A stretch of 64,000 bases of DNA, from the NCBI RefSeq assembly GCF_037126465.1, contig NC_088202.1, forward strand, positions 117,752,123-117,816,122. The letters run 5' to 3'. The position numbers and the translations under genes were made by a program. Shown piece after piece: positions 44,061-55,599 of this stretch. Each line of letters starts with the position of its first letter. Position 1 is the first letter of the stretch. Origin of the DNA: Ornithodoros turicata. Taxonomy: Eukaryota > Arthropoda > Arachnida > Ixodida > Argasidae. The notes below the pieces were generated by a model. It saw nothing but the letters and a program-made list of their open reading frames with translations, was not told the DNA's origin and made no database searches.

Positions 44061-44939
44061 TGTGACCCTTCACAGGCAGCTAATCCCTGCTTTGCCTTCC
44101 TTTCATTTCCAATCCCCCATTTGTTCGCTCGACTCCCGACGGTTGCAAAGAAACTCCGACGATGGAAGCTTTCTGCCTACTTCTCAGTTGCACTGCACAG
44201 TATGAGACGGCCCGCAGTCAAACTTAATTCCGCTTGCATGAGTCATCTCAATTTGTGCGCAATAAAAACTGAAATAGAGTCCCCACACTCTAAAAAATAA
44301 AACTCATTTTCAGGTGTAATTGAGGTGTATTTGGGGTGTATCAAGTGCTCTACTCCCTTATTACACCCGAAGGAAAAGAATACACCGTGTTTTTGGTGTC
44401 AAAGGGGTGTAATATGTATATGTCCCGCTGTGCAGGGTGTAATTTCGAGAATCGGTGTGAAGAAGGTGTAGTGGCCATCAAGGTTCTAACGTTTCGCTAC
44501 GACAGGTCTTGCAACAGCGTGCTGTTTACTCTGTGTTCTCGAGCTATGGCGGTTGGAGTTATAGTTGTGGTAGTTTTCGTGTTCTTTGGGCAGGTCGTTT
44601 GTTGAACTACAGGTCATTTGGCCATCTGAGTTTAGTATGACACTGCAAAGATTACGGTTCCGGGTCTCGAACGGAGGCAAGCAACGGCTGCGCCGTGCCC
44701 ATCGGATCGAGTAACTTGTCCGAGCGGCTCGCTGCATCGTGCTCTTTGGTAAGTGTTGTCGGTGTATCTTGTCTTGTTGATTGAGATGTGCCTTTGAAGC
44801 GGGTATTTTCAGATTATGCTTGAACCTTAAGAGCAATGCATGGATTAGATCAGAGAAAAGTGCGCGTCGCGTTGTAACGATCACATGTGGCCGTTAGGCA
44901 AAGTTAAGAGGTGCACGTAACAAACGCAGTTGGTGCAGT

Positions 44940-45045
44940 TGGTGGTAGAAAGTGAAGCAGCTGGCAATAGTCAACGACTCAGGAGGCAAGGGGTAGCAGG
45001 AAACGAAACCACAAGGCCATAGCCCTCTGATTTCCGGTCAGATGT
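44940..45045 (-). repeat. tRNA-like SINE unit, inverted copy
   Basis: The complement shows an anticodon-arm-like hairpin (TCTGA, loop CCGGAAA, TCAGA) and a body that matches 45180-45215 in reverse. Diverged partner of the unit at 45107. Confidence 0.55.
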
Positions 45046-45106
45046 GCTGAGTCAGTGGCTCTGCGTGTCTTCTGAACAAGGCCCTGGCGAGTTGGTATGT
45101 TGGCGA

Positions 45107-45215
45107 TGTCGGCATGGTGTAATTGGAAGTACACTTGACCAGAAATCAGAGAGGTATGAGTTCGAGTCTCGTTACCGACACTTCGCTGACTCTTTACCGA
45201 TTGCCTTACTTTCTA
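45107..45215 (+). repeat. tRNA-like SINE unit, direct copy
   Basis: 45107-45180 is exactly tRNA-sized (74 nt). Acceptor stem TGTCGGC/CCGACA pairs at six positions. D stem GTGT/ACAC and T arm ATGAG-TTCGAGT-CTCGT pair fully. The anticodon arm is weakened and position 33 is C, so it is a SINE head or pseudo-tRNA. Body follows to about 45215. Confidence 0.6.
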
Positions 45216-45767
45216 TCTTGATCTGCTTGCGTGTTGACGAGGGCTGTGTTTCTGTAGTCTTAATTCTCCTCTAGCCTCATCCATCTGCGTAACTATCATG
45301 TAATTTGTGGTTCGTCCTTAATGCGATGAAGGCATTTCACAGTTCATTTTTTTTACTACACAGGCAGGACTTCTCTTGGCCTCACCTTAATACCTTCATC
45401 TTCCTCTCTATGTTGGTCGATACTTTTACATTTTGTATTGTGCGGTGACTATGCAATCCTTATTGCAGTGCGTCCAGTGTACTATATGTAATCCAAATAA
45501 ATAATATACCTGTTATTTCGCCTGGTGTGTTTCTGTTAACCTCGGCATAACACCCTTACTGAAGGGTGCTGCCTTGCCTGGGGGGTGTAGACATGCACCA
45601 AAAAGGGAGGCAGTTAGGGTACCGCTGAATTACACCAAAAGAGGTGTTCAGAGGACACCCTTTCTGAGGAGTGTAGTTTTGCCAGAGGGTGTGCATATAC
45701 ACCAAAAAGGGAGTCAGTTAGGGTATCGTCAAATTACATCCAAAAAGGAGTTATATTTTTTAGAGTG

Positions 45768-46860
45768 CAGGATAAACACTGAAGCACCTATGCTCGCTTG
45801 GCTCGGGAGACCTGTTTTCATCCGCCATCTTGTAAGTTTGGTGGTGGATACAAAGTACAGATGCCACTCGGCTGTGTTCACAGATGGTTCGTCTCCGTCG
45901 GATGGCTCCTCCGCTGCCTTTGTCATACCGGACCACTCACAATCATGTGGGTTTCGCCCGTCACATCGCACTTTGTCGACCTCTACGGAGCTGTATGCCA
46001 TCTTGCTATATCTAAAGTCTGTCTTGAACTGCCCTCCTCGCTCCTGGGTGATATACACTGCCTCAAAATCAGTCCTGCAATGTGCAGGAAGCATGGGCAT
46101 CCGCGGCTCTTTGGCCTCGGTGGTAGTTGGTGTCCTGACGGCGCCCTGTTCTTGGCGAACAGGGACACCGGTTGACCCTACTGTGGGTTCCCGGCCATAC
46201 TGCCATTCAGGGCAACGAGGCAGATTTGGCGGCGGCTGCGGCCCACCGTATCTCCAGAGCCGTGCCTATTATCCTCTCCAACGGAGATAGACGCCTCTAC
46301 TTGTCTGCGTTAGAGTCACCGTTGTCCCGCCAGCAATGGCTCCATGACATCACTCAATGGTCACTCCTCCATGCAGCTGACCCGTCATTATCATTTAAGA
46401 TGCCAAGTGGCTTCCCTCGCAGCTTTACGTCACTTTAGCCGCTAAAGTGACGTAAAGCTGCGAGTCGTATACGACTCAACGTCGCTTTCACCCCTGTGTT
46501 CCGGGTTAAGTTGTGTTACTGTAACACGGCGCTGTGCCCAACTTACCACAACCCAGCTACGATCCTCCGTATCATCGTGGACTGTGACCGGTACACATGT
46601 GAACTCCGGGTGTTTAGACGCCAACTTGAGCTCCTTGACCATAGACCATTCAGCTTGTCCAAAGTACTTGGCCCATGGAGCTCCCCTGCGCATCAGTGCC
46701 GGGCTCTTCGCTCCCTTTTTGCTTTTATGCAAGCCTCTGAACTCCTCGAAGAGCTCTGAACAGAACTCCGACCTGTCGTCGCTTCGTTCACCATAATTCA
46801 CCCTCTCATATTAACCGCTGTGAAGCGGGGGAGGGTCCTGTGGCTACCCCGGGGAAACAT
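45768..46860 (+). pseudogene. LINE 3' end with RNase H and C-terminal zinc region
   Basis: 5'-truncated Jockey/I-group ORF2. RNase H shows FTDGSS, STELYAI and, after a frameshift near 46100, WVPGHTAIQGNEAD. The third acidic residue is Ala in YTASKS where Asp is expected. Further frames give the conserved tail with CPTYHNPATILRI and KVLGPWSSPAHQCRAL, ending near 46758. A perfect palindrome interrupts the coding at 46417-46463. 3' UTR continues past 46800. Inactive. Confidence 0.82.
46417..46463. repeat. perfect 47-bp palindrome inside LINE coding
   Basis: Two exact 23-bp arms (TCGCAGCTTTACGTCACTTT start) around one base. A second 16-bp palindrome, GAGTCGTATACGACTC, overlaps the end. Confidence 0.92.
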
Positions 46861-46984
46861 CCCATGTCATCATCACTTCTTCTTCATTTATTGTTGTTGT
46901 TGTTCGTGGTGGTGGTGCACACCTGTAGTTCATTGGAATCACGAATAAGTGGGGTCTAAGGGTAAGTAAAAGAGAGGATCTGTA

Positions 46985-48000
46985 CTCCTGAGGTTGATGT
47001 GCCCAGAACGAACGAAGGCCCGCGTTCCTGGACCTTCGTTAGCCCTTCGAAAAGGAAACCGACGTCTGCTTTACGAAATATTCTTCGGCTGCTCCTATCA
47101 CCTCCGAGTCCTCCGAGAATATCTTACCTTTCAAACCTTTTCAGGTTTAGAAACAAAAAAATAGTCCGATGGGACAAGATCTGGCGAGTACTGGCGAGCA
47201 CGTCGCATGTTCAATGAATTCAACTTGCAGGTCCTTCAGAACCTGCATTGTCTTGCTTTGAGAGCCGGTGCATTGTCCTGCAAAAGGAGAACGCCTTTCC
47301 ATAGCTTCCGCGCCATTTTTCTTTCAAGGACACCTCTAACCGACCGAGCAAGCTACAGTAGTATGCTGCATTAACCGTTTCACCCTTCTGGAGATTCATG
47401 GAGAATCATCAAAACACCTTCCGTGTGCCAGAAGACATTAGCCATGACCTTTCCCACTGTTCGTTGCGCCTTGAATTTCTTCGGCCTCGGAGTCCTCACG
47501 TTTCTTCAATAGTAACAAGTTCCTCTAGAAAAGTGCCACAAGAACGATCAAACTGCTGCATAACAAGCTTCAAGGCATCCATTGGGCCTTGTTTCTCATC
47601 GGCATTCAAACATTTCGGCACCCACTTCGCAGACAGCTTCCGCATACCCAACGCTCCATGAAATACAAACCCAATGCGTTTTCTACATATGCAAAACGTC
47701 TCCGCAGTTGACTTAGCCGGGATTCGCAAACCTGCCAAAATGAGGTAATGGAAATGATCAACAATATAGGACATTGACACTGTTGGTCCTGATCTCCCTG
47801 ATCTTACGGCGTTTTCGGTGTCGAAATCCCTATGCTGAAAGTCGGGGCACCACAACTTCACGGCTGAGTATGATGGATAATCGTCGCTTAAGTTTGCGTC
47901 ATACACTCACACTTTTCCCTTGGCGTTTTCGGCTAAACTACGGCAACGACACTCCTACCAGCGGCAACAGCGGGGAGGTGGCCTACTCGAGCTGCGGTGC
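46985..48000 (-). pseudogene. mariner transposase, old copy
   Basis: On -, 47906-47496 gives an open mariner-like segment (DDYPSYSAVKLW, RRISAK-type and LGMRKLSAKWVPKCLN blocks). Degraded frames to about 46985 keep VLLLQDNAP, AAEEYF and similar signatures. Several frameshifts and stops; terminal repeats not identified. It lies between the LINE end at 46.8 kb and the LINE tail at 48.4 kb. The family is distinct from the copy at 58703. Confidence 0.78.
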
Positions 48001-48169
48001 ACAGACGTTTCTCTGGCCACTCTGCTCCGCCCAGTACGACATCCAACACAGAGGTCCGTGACAAAAGCAGCTTTGACGTTCCTCAGCCTCATGTCCCATG
48101 AACAGCCTGTGAACTCAACTCCTCATTCTTCAGTGCCTGACTCTCACCTCTCAATTTCAACGCATTAAC

Positions 48170-48446
48170 CTCATATTTTTTAAGTAATATTTTACTTTAA
48201 TCCATCTCATCCTTCTTTCACCGTTTGTTAGTCATCTTTTTTTTTAGGTCATCTTTCTCTTTAATCTATCTCATTCTTCTTTCACCGTTTGTTAGTTTAT
48301 CCTTTATTCCCTAATTACTTTCTTTTTATTTATTTTATTCTTATTTATTTTCTTTTGTCTTTACGGAATGTCAAGCCGACGTCCTGTTTGTCTGACCTTT
48401 CCTCTTTTTTTTCTTATTCTAATAAATATATCCCCCCCCCCCCAGC
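48170..48446 (+). repeat. LINE 3' tail with poly-C end
   Basis: A T/C-rich UTR ends CTAATAAATATAT plus a C run at about 48432-48444, like the nested LINE end at 7886-7905. An internal direct repeat (CATCTTTCTC... and ...TTCTTTCACCGTTTGTTAGT) occurs at about 48210 and 48270. 5' part absent or unrecognised. Confidence 0.6.
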
Positions 48447-49441
48447 AAATATTAGTTGAACAACCTACAACTTCCCGCCATACTACAACTTCTAACTTCT
48501 TCTTCATCGCGCTCTTTGTGAGTACGATTATAGTACGACGACGAGATCACGTTCGATATATGTGGAAGTGGCGCGGGCCGATAACTTTTCAGCATCACAC
48601 ACATGGGCCGTCGTGTATCCGCAAACCGCGCAACGTCAACTGATCTTCTTCTTGAGGTCACAGAGAAGGAGGCTTATTTTAACTCTTTCTCAGCATGTGT
48701 TTTAATCGCGCTGGAGTAACCAGTCTCAAAACGTGGGCCATATTCGTGTGGTGTGTCATCCTCTGCGTTTACCGTTAGTCTGCATTGCCTGGTATGCACA
48801 TCTCATCAACCCATCCGTTCTCCAAGGTACAGTCGGGACGCTGCCCACGTTTGTAAGGCCACCGTGACCAATCGTTACTTTACGTATTCCCCTCCTGCTG
48901 GTGCTCAGACTCCGACGGCGCTTTCCACTATATATTTCCATCGAACGGTACGACTGCAATCAGAGTATATCAGCAACTGGCTCAACAATACACATAAATC
49001 GTTTAGAATATTCTGCAGTTTCCAGTGTCTTCGATTTGTGGCGCACAGAAAAAAAAAAAAGTGTATCGGTTATAAACGGTTAGTATTGGTTAAGCAAACG
49101 TGCTTTTGTGGATGTGGCACCGACACCTGACTTATCCACACACGAAAGAATAGAGACTTGTAAATGTAAAGAACAAAGAAAAAGTTTCGCTAGGCCCCAC
49201 AGTACTAAGGTATTTTCTTTTTCTTTTTCCCGAACTTTCATGTATCCTATCGTTGGATCCCTTGTCATTCAATATTTAGGTAGTATGCTCTAGCAAATAA
49301 AACAAAAAAGAGAAGACGAATACGTTTTCCTTGGTAAAAATACAAGCCACACACAAAGCTCCCACAGCATGTTTGATACAATATCCTCCATCCTATCCCC
49401 ACCTGCAGAAAGAAAAAACGCTCTCGGATGTTAGTTCGTTG
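48447..49441. other. non-coding, no recognised gene
   Basis: Short ORFs without domains. 49434-49441 is the left target duplication of the hAT-like element. Confidence 0.45.
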
Positions 49442-50385
49442 CAGTGATGGGCAAAGTACCTCAAAATGTACTTCAAGTGAACAACAAAGTACTATAGGCG
49501 AAGTACTTCAAGTACTCGTAAAGTACACTGCCAATTTAATTTGTATCACGTTGCGTTTCACTCTTTAGTAGTTATGTCTTGCTTTTTTTTACAAACACCA
49601 AACAAACTTTTAGCATTCTTGGCAAATTCTATGAAGCCATAAAGTGATAACCCGTGAATATGAATTGAATCAGATGGCATAATTTGCAGTTACATTTCCA
49701 CAGGCAATCAGACAGCTGTGCTGTGATTATGCCAAATAGTATTATATCCTGACTGATCCACGATCACGCGCTTAGTGTGGTATTCCGGAAGTAATCTTCG
49801 GATACAACAGGCTAGGAAATTTCAGGGGAAAAAAGCACGAGCCAGCATAGATTGTAGATTTCTGGGCATTCCTCGTTTGTTTTTGAAATACAACATGTTT
49901 AATAAAGAATATTGAAAACAAAATAAAAACGACGAAGCACAATGTAAGCCTAATTTTTATACGACTGTGATCCGCAGCAATGTAATTCATGTGATCGATT
50001 AATTTTCTTCAGCAAACATGCTCCTTAAAAGCACAAAAATCGTTTTTGGTAAAATGTAAGACTGGGACTGTTGATACTGCATCCCACTAAAAGCGCTTAA
50101 ATGATGGCAAAATAACGAAGGCACACAATATCGCTATCTGTATGTTTTCGTTTTCTTGTAGTCATTTTAGCGCTTTTAGTAGGGTGCATTTTTTAATACT
50201 TTTTCATGATTTTTTGCCTGGACTCCAAGGTTGGGTACTTGAGTACTTGATGGGAAAGTACTGGGAAAAAAGTACTACAAGTACGGAACAAAGTACACGA
50301 TTTGAAATGTACTGGAAAGTGAAGTATAAGTACTCAGAAATGTACTTAACGTAGTAATTGGTACTTCAAGTACTTCCCATCACTG
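49442..50385. mobile_element. non-autonomous hAT-like element
   Basis: Ends CAGTGATGGGCAAAGTAC and its inverse GTACTTCCCATCACTG. It is flanked by a perfect 8-bp duplication GTTCGTTG (49434-49441 and 50386-50393), which is the hAT signature. Both subterminal 150-bp regions repeat AAGTAC/GTACTT many times. 944 bp, no transposase ORF. Confidence 0.92.
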
Positions 50386-50393
50386 GTTCGTTG

Positions 50394-51906
50394 TGAGTTG
50401 TCGTGCCTCGATGAGACTCTTTGCAGTTTGCGGTTTCCGTAACTGCGAACCCACAGCACTGTAGACGTTAAACAGTCTTCTGGATTCGCATTTAAGTTTC
50501 CCGCCATGCGTAACGTACGCAGAGAAATGACTTGCGACATTTGCAAGGGTACCACAGTGTGGAATCTGAATCAAAGGACGCGACAACTGCGAGCAGGTAT
50601 GAGCACTTTCGGTACAACGCTCGCGTAGCAAAAGTACGGGTAACTATTCTATGCAGTCCGGTGTCAGTACAAACTAAAGCATACTGAACACAAATTAGCG
50701 TATTGCACACAATCATGTGAACTCACCAAGCTTCTCAGAACGCATATATCCAAAGGCAACACACGTCTCGCTGACGCATTGCAGAAAGAGCGACCAGAAC
50801 AGCGGGAACAAGGTTCGATAGCAGGACACCATGGAGGGGCTCAGTGAGTACGAAAGCACACGGACCAAAGACTGCCGAATTAGCCTGTGCCACGGCGTCA
50901 AGTGGCCCTCACCAAACTGGCCCAACAGCGGAAGGGGACGAGGGGAAAAATCAAAACAGCGATGTCGTATTCGTCGCTATAATAATAACAATGGGCAAGA
51001 CCCAGTTGCGCAGTCGAGATCTGGCATGGGAATGAGTGATCAACGTAAATACCGGGCGATCAGACTGAGTTGCTCGATTTAAGCGAGAGTTTGGGAGGGA
51101 GATATGTATGCAATATCTATAGAGACGTATGCGTATTTGTGTGTGTATGTTTCCTGAGGTTACGGCCATTAGTTTTGGGACGCCGGGAAACGACAGATGG
51201 CGGTGAGGTTATTATTAAGGGTCGCATGAATTGATTATCAAGCGAGAATGATCAGAAAGAGAGAAGATTATCGAGACAAGACGTGCAGAAAATGACGTAG
51301 AAGGGAGGAGGAGTGAAACGTTCGCATTAAGGGCACACGCGCTTTTCTTTTTCCCACTCTATACGGCATAATAAAAATTGCTCGGTTGGTGGAACTCTCT
51401 TCGTAGTTTTTCGCTTTCTGCATCCGTATTTACATAATAGTGATGGCCTGCGTTTTAATTTTGATGGCTTCTATACACTGATTTCGAGGAATATTCATTT
51501 CCATACTTCGCTCTTAACGAATGAGAAAACGGGGAAGTAATGAAGAAAAGGGGGACATCTCGATCTCTGCAGTTAATTTTTGAGCCTAACGATATATTAA
51601 TGATACCGCGTGCAATATATTATCGGATTCCAGAATTCTCCTTTTATGAAATTATTTCTTTTAAAGAATATTGTGAATCGCAAGAAGCATTTTTCGAACC
51701 TAATCTTATGAAATGTATATTACTTAGATATTTAATACGGGAAGAATGAATAGTGTTGCAGTGAGGCATTTGCTATATACATGATCGAGGTTGCTATATT
51801 CTATGTGTCATTCTCTCTCCTCACACTCGAGAGGCGTAAATTATCTTTATGACGCGTTATGCAAACCCACTTGCATAACACATCAATATTCAATTTTCTA
51901 CATCGC
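50394..51906. other. non-coding, no recognised feature
   Basis: Short ORFs only; no repeats matched elsewhere in the window. Confidence 0.45.
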
Positions 51907-52000
51907 TAAATGCTCAAATTGCTGCAATGAAGACGCTCAAATTTTATTACAATGTTGTAACAAAATTTGAACGTCTTCATTGCATCAATTTGAGCATTTA
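51907..52000. repeat. 94-bp hairpin (MITE-like)
   Basis: TAAATGCTCAAATTG at the left pairs with CAATTTGAGCATTTA at the right; the arms continue through the AATGAAGACG / CGTCTTCATT block with few mismatches to a short loop. Confidence 0.88.
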
Positions 52001-52245
52001 ACGGTTCAATGCTGTTCAACATAGGTAACGAAATACTCAAGAAGCGAGCATTCGTTATATTAATGCTTTAGACTTACCTTGATAACTGGCTATGTTATAT
52101 GTCACATCTGTAATGCTGAGTGCGAATGAATTCACCCACCCATAGCCGCTAATTGATTCCTCCCAATGTATTTGCGTGGTTTTGCGCATGCTATGCTCTG
52201 CACAGTCATGAATAGTATATCAAACAACAACAGAAGCGTATGCTT
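52001..52245. other. non-coding spacer
   Basis: No feature recognised. Confidence 0.4.
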
Positions 52246-52432
52246 CTCGCAGAGGGGGTATTATGCGTCCTGGGCCGACTTCACATGGAACTGTGCCGAG
52301 ATTTGTCTTAAAGAAATCCCAGGCAAACCGCAGAGAACACACAGCCGGCGCCTGGATTCGAACCCGGGTCACCTTCCAGTCTCGGCGTGGAATGCCTTCA
52401 TCGTAGCCACTGTGTGACGGGAGCTGGTTGTT
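52246..52432 (-). repeat. tRNA-derived SINE (tick type)
   Basis: The complement has B-box GGGTTCGAATCC (near 52360), then GCGCCGGCTGTG and the body with CCGACTTCACATGG-type block. Same family as 32948-33225; the 5' tRNA-like part is present. Confidence 0.72.
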
Positions 52433-53119
52433 ACCTTCACTATATGTGTAACGGCTCGATAATAATAATATATATGGATAATAATAATAATAATAATAAT
52501 AACAATGGATGAATAATCAGACGTTACTTGCTGTCGCTGTCTGATGTACAGGCAGTCAAGAGTCACAATAAGACCTGTGCTTTCGGCGTAACAGGCACCT
52601 GTAGATGCGACAGTCTCGTAGATGGAAGGCTTCACACTTTGGAACGTTCAAAAAGTCCAACAGACTTCAAGTTTCTCCGTTAACGATACGCTGTAACGAA
52701 GAGGGCGCAAACATTAATGAAACTTGAAGGCGATGAAAATGAAGGCGATGCTCTACCTCATAGCTGGAAGTAATTTGGTGAAAACTATAAAATGAACTTC
52801 ACAGCTAGAACCAAAGCCCTAAATATTGTCCAGAAAGGCATAAAGTTCCTTTACGAAAATGCGCCGATAAGCTGGATATGACCCTGGGAAAAGTACTTTT
52901 GTGATACATAGAGGTACATAGATAGAGAGCACTCCTCAAAGTTTAGTAACTAAACTGAGGGAGTACGTACTCCATATTATACAAATCACTATAATGACGC
53001 CATCTCTGAGCATTGAGCCCACCTATCGCGACCAGTATTCTAGCTAACCAGTGGTTGTGGTAGTGGCAGTACTGAGAGAGCTCGCCGTTATCGGCCTCAC
53101 AAAGGTGGGCTACGTCCCG
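52433..53119. other. non-coding with (ATA)n
   Basis: (ATA)n at about 52460-52505. No gene supported. Confidence 0.5.
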
Positions 53120-53245
53120 ACTAACGCCCTGAGGGGAATGTGCATCCTGGGCCGACTTCTAAGGGAACTGTGCCGACATATGTATGACACCGTCTCAGGA
53201 AAGCCCAGAAAACCCCCGAGACAGCACAACCGGCACCAGTAAAAC
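53120..53245 (-). repeat. tRNA-derived SINE fragment (tick type)
   Basis: The complement matches the SINE body (CCGGTTGTGCTGTCT, GGGTTTTCTGGGC, TGTCGGCACAGTTCC, CCCAGGATGCAC). The tRNA head is lost. Confidence 0.72.
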
Positions 53246-53867
53246 GACGTTGAGACGCATCCGGCGAATTAACGCAGCGACGCAGCATGGCAGTAGAGGG
53301 CTTCTTTCGTACCATGCTATAAAAAATGTTTCGAAGGATCTCAGGAGGAACCTGGACCCGTCTAGAACGTAGCTAGCGTAGCAGAAGTATCATATTGAAA
53401 TTAAATCACTGCATAGTGAATCTTCATTCGCGTTGAACTCATTGTTTTTGCCTGCGGTAATTGACATTATGCTAGTGGACGGCGTGACGCCTTCCGTGAA
53501 GTCGGGGGTGACGTCATTGAATATGAGACAATTGCATGCTTGAAAGAACCCTGGTCCGGGCTACAAGCCTGGGAAACAAGGAAGGATAGTCTTGACACTG
53601 TTCACTGGTTCCTGCAGACACGAAGGTCATTTTTAACTGATCGCATTTATCTTCCTCCTTTATGTACCTCATTGTATGTTTATGAAGGTGATCTTATTTA
53701 ATTGTCCGATGTTCTTTGCCTCTTGTCTCTGCTGGGAAGCAAATTTCCACGACTGTCACAATTCCTATTTTCGTTCTTCCATGCATTGTGATAAGAGAGG
53801 CAGAACGTTATGAGTTGTTCAAACGTTCCGTCTTGAGAATATTTTCCGTATGCGTTTTTTTCGAGTT
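53246..53867. other. non-coding, no recognised feature
   Basis: Nothing supported. Confidence 0.4.
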
Positions 53868-54028
53868 CAGTTCGCAAAAGTTAAGTTAGCTTAAAGAACT
53901 TAATTTAGATGACATTCACATCAGGAAGTGACAAAAGCCTGTTAGGAACAAATGCCATTGACCGCATCATTCTAGATGGCGTAGTCTTTTTTAATATAAC
54001 TCAATGACATATTTTCTGGGACACCCTG
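53868..54028. repeat. single arm of foldback B family
   Basis: Matches the right arm of 41843-42719 (AATGCCATTGACCGCAT, then TTTCTGGGACACCCTG) and is followed by TA. The opposite arm is absent. Confidence 0.75.
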
Positions 54029-54226
54029 TATATTGCTTGATTTCGTATCGTTTGTTTTTTTTTTCGTATCGATTTCGTGATTGCGGATATCGCTTGATTA
54101 TTCAGCAACACTGAAGGGACGAATTGCTTGGAGTATTAACTCGATCGCCATCAAGATAACGTCAGCGTTTCTTCCGCAGTGCTACACCGATGCTCTTCTG
54201 GCTCTTTCGCAATACATACTCCATAT

Positions 54227-54632
54227 ATGATAGTAACGAAAATCTCCAACCAAGTTACAGGACGGGGATACCCGACGTTTCGGAGCCAGTTCGGCTAATT
54301 CCTCAGGGGTGACTATAGTAGCCGTTGGCCGCAGCGGAGGCCGCTGACGTATACGCTGGGTAACGCTCCAACAGATCGGTTAAGGTAACCCTTCTCCTTA
54401 AGGCTCCTTACCGATACCTTAACCGATCTGTTGGAGCATTACCCAGCGTATACGTCAGTGGCCTCCGTCACGTGACTGAAAAACAATCCGGCGAATCACG
54501 AAATTCGAACCACGGCAAGAACGCTGCTGCCAACGGCCACTACAGTCACCCCTGAGGAAGGAGCCGAACTGGCTCCGAAACGGCGGGTATCCCCGTCCTG
54601 TAACTTGGTTGGAGATTTTCGTTAGTATCATA
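54227..54632. mobile_element. 406-bp full-length foldback element G
   Basis: From TATGATAGTAACGAAAATCT to the inverse AGATTTTCGTTAGTATCATA, the entire sequence is one inverted repeat of about 200-bp arms meeting near 54430. Contains no ORF of interest. Different ends from the CAGGGTGT group. Confidence 0.85.
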
Positions 54633-55599
54633 GTTCTCACCCAACCAGACACACTTGTGTCGAATATGTTCACTTTCAAATACTTCATATAACATCCTGG
54701 TAGGGACCTTACTCTGACGTTCATGAAACAAGAACATAATGAAAGAACTAGGAAACTATATTTTATTGCACGTTCAAACCTGTACATGTACAGATTCGTT
54801 TTAAGTCCTTCAATCTGTATCTGTACCCCTGTATCAGCAGTTTACACATGTGCACTCCTTATCTAGTCGAATTTGGTTATGACAAAAAAAAAAAAAACAA
54901 AAAAAAACGGAACACCAATTAGTGTGAGAAGGCATTAAAATGTACAACGCAATATTAAAATAATTTTCTTCTCTTATGTCCTCCGGTTGACGACCGCAGG
55001 ACATATGCAAATGACCACTACTAGAAGCTCTTGTGATGACAGTTTGTGGATCGCCTCCGGACATCCCATCACGCATGAGGACGTGATGACACTTTGAGGG
55101 CGTCCTGAGGACCATGGGTGTTCTTGGGGTAGTGAGTCACCATTGTATTCCTTTCATATGTTTCACGAGGTAGAACAGTCTACATGCATTTTATATTTAT
55201 GACTAGTATAGAGCTTACCTGCTTCTATTTAGCTGAGTGGTCGCCATAATATAAGAGCGTGATAGCTAATAAATGCTGTAATTGTTATTATGTGCGCGGT
55301 GGTGATCTCGCAATGTCTGGTTGTGTTTTTTAATTGCTGGAACCATAATGCCAGTTGCAAACCAAATAGCGCCAGACTGTGGAAATTGCAAAATTATTAC
55401 GGAGGCGTCGCAATTAACTCGGCAAACCGCGATACCGGAGAGACACAGCCGACAGAACAAGCAGAGGCAGATTTCAAACAACGGGAGGCAGATTTCAAAA
55501 TTCCATGCTTTGTTAAAGGTTCCCGCATATTCTCAGATACTGAGTTCTCTGCGTCCTTGCAATATAGGAGAAGGGGGGTGGCGGAGGAGCATTATTCGC
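54633..55599. other. non-coding, partly LINE flank
   Basis: A-rich run near 54883-54907. From about 55290 the sequence may be the degraded 5' part of the CR1-like LINE, but frames are scrambled. Confidence 0.4.

Larger units (their letters stand above)
44286..45767. mobile_element. GGTGT-rich TIR element 2 (non-autonomous)
   Basis: The ends are CACTCTAAAAAATA and its inverse TATTTTTTAGAGTG, with CA on both sides (44284-44285 and 45768-45769). GGTGTA/TACACC recurs through both flanks (44310-44470 and 45560-45720). It holds two SINE-like units in opposite orientation. 1,482 bp, no transposase. Confidence 0.75.

Noticed and set aside
45107..45180. Functional tRNA gene
   Set aside because: Tail and partner copy indicate a SINE; the anticodon arm is defective and position 33 is not T.
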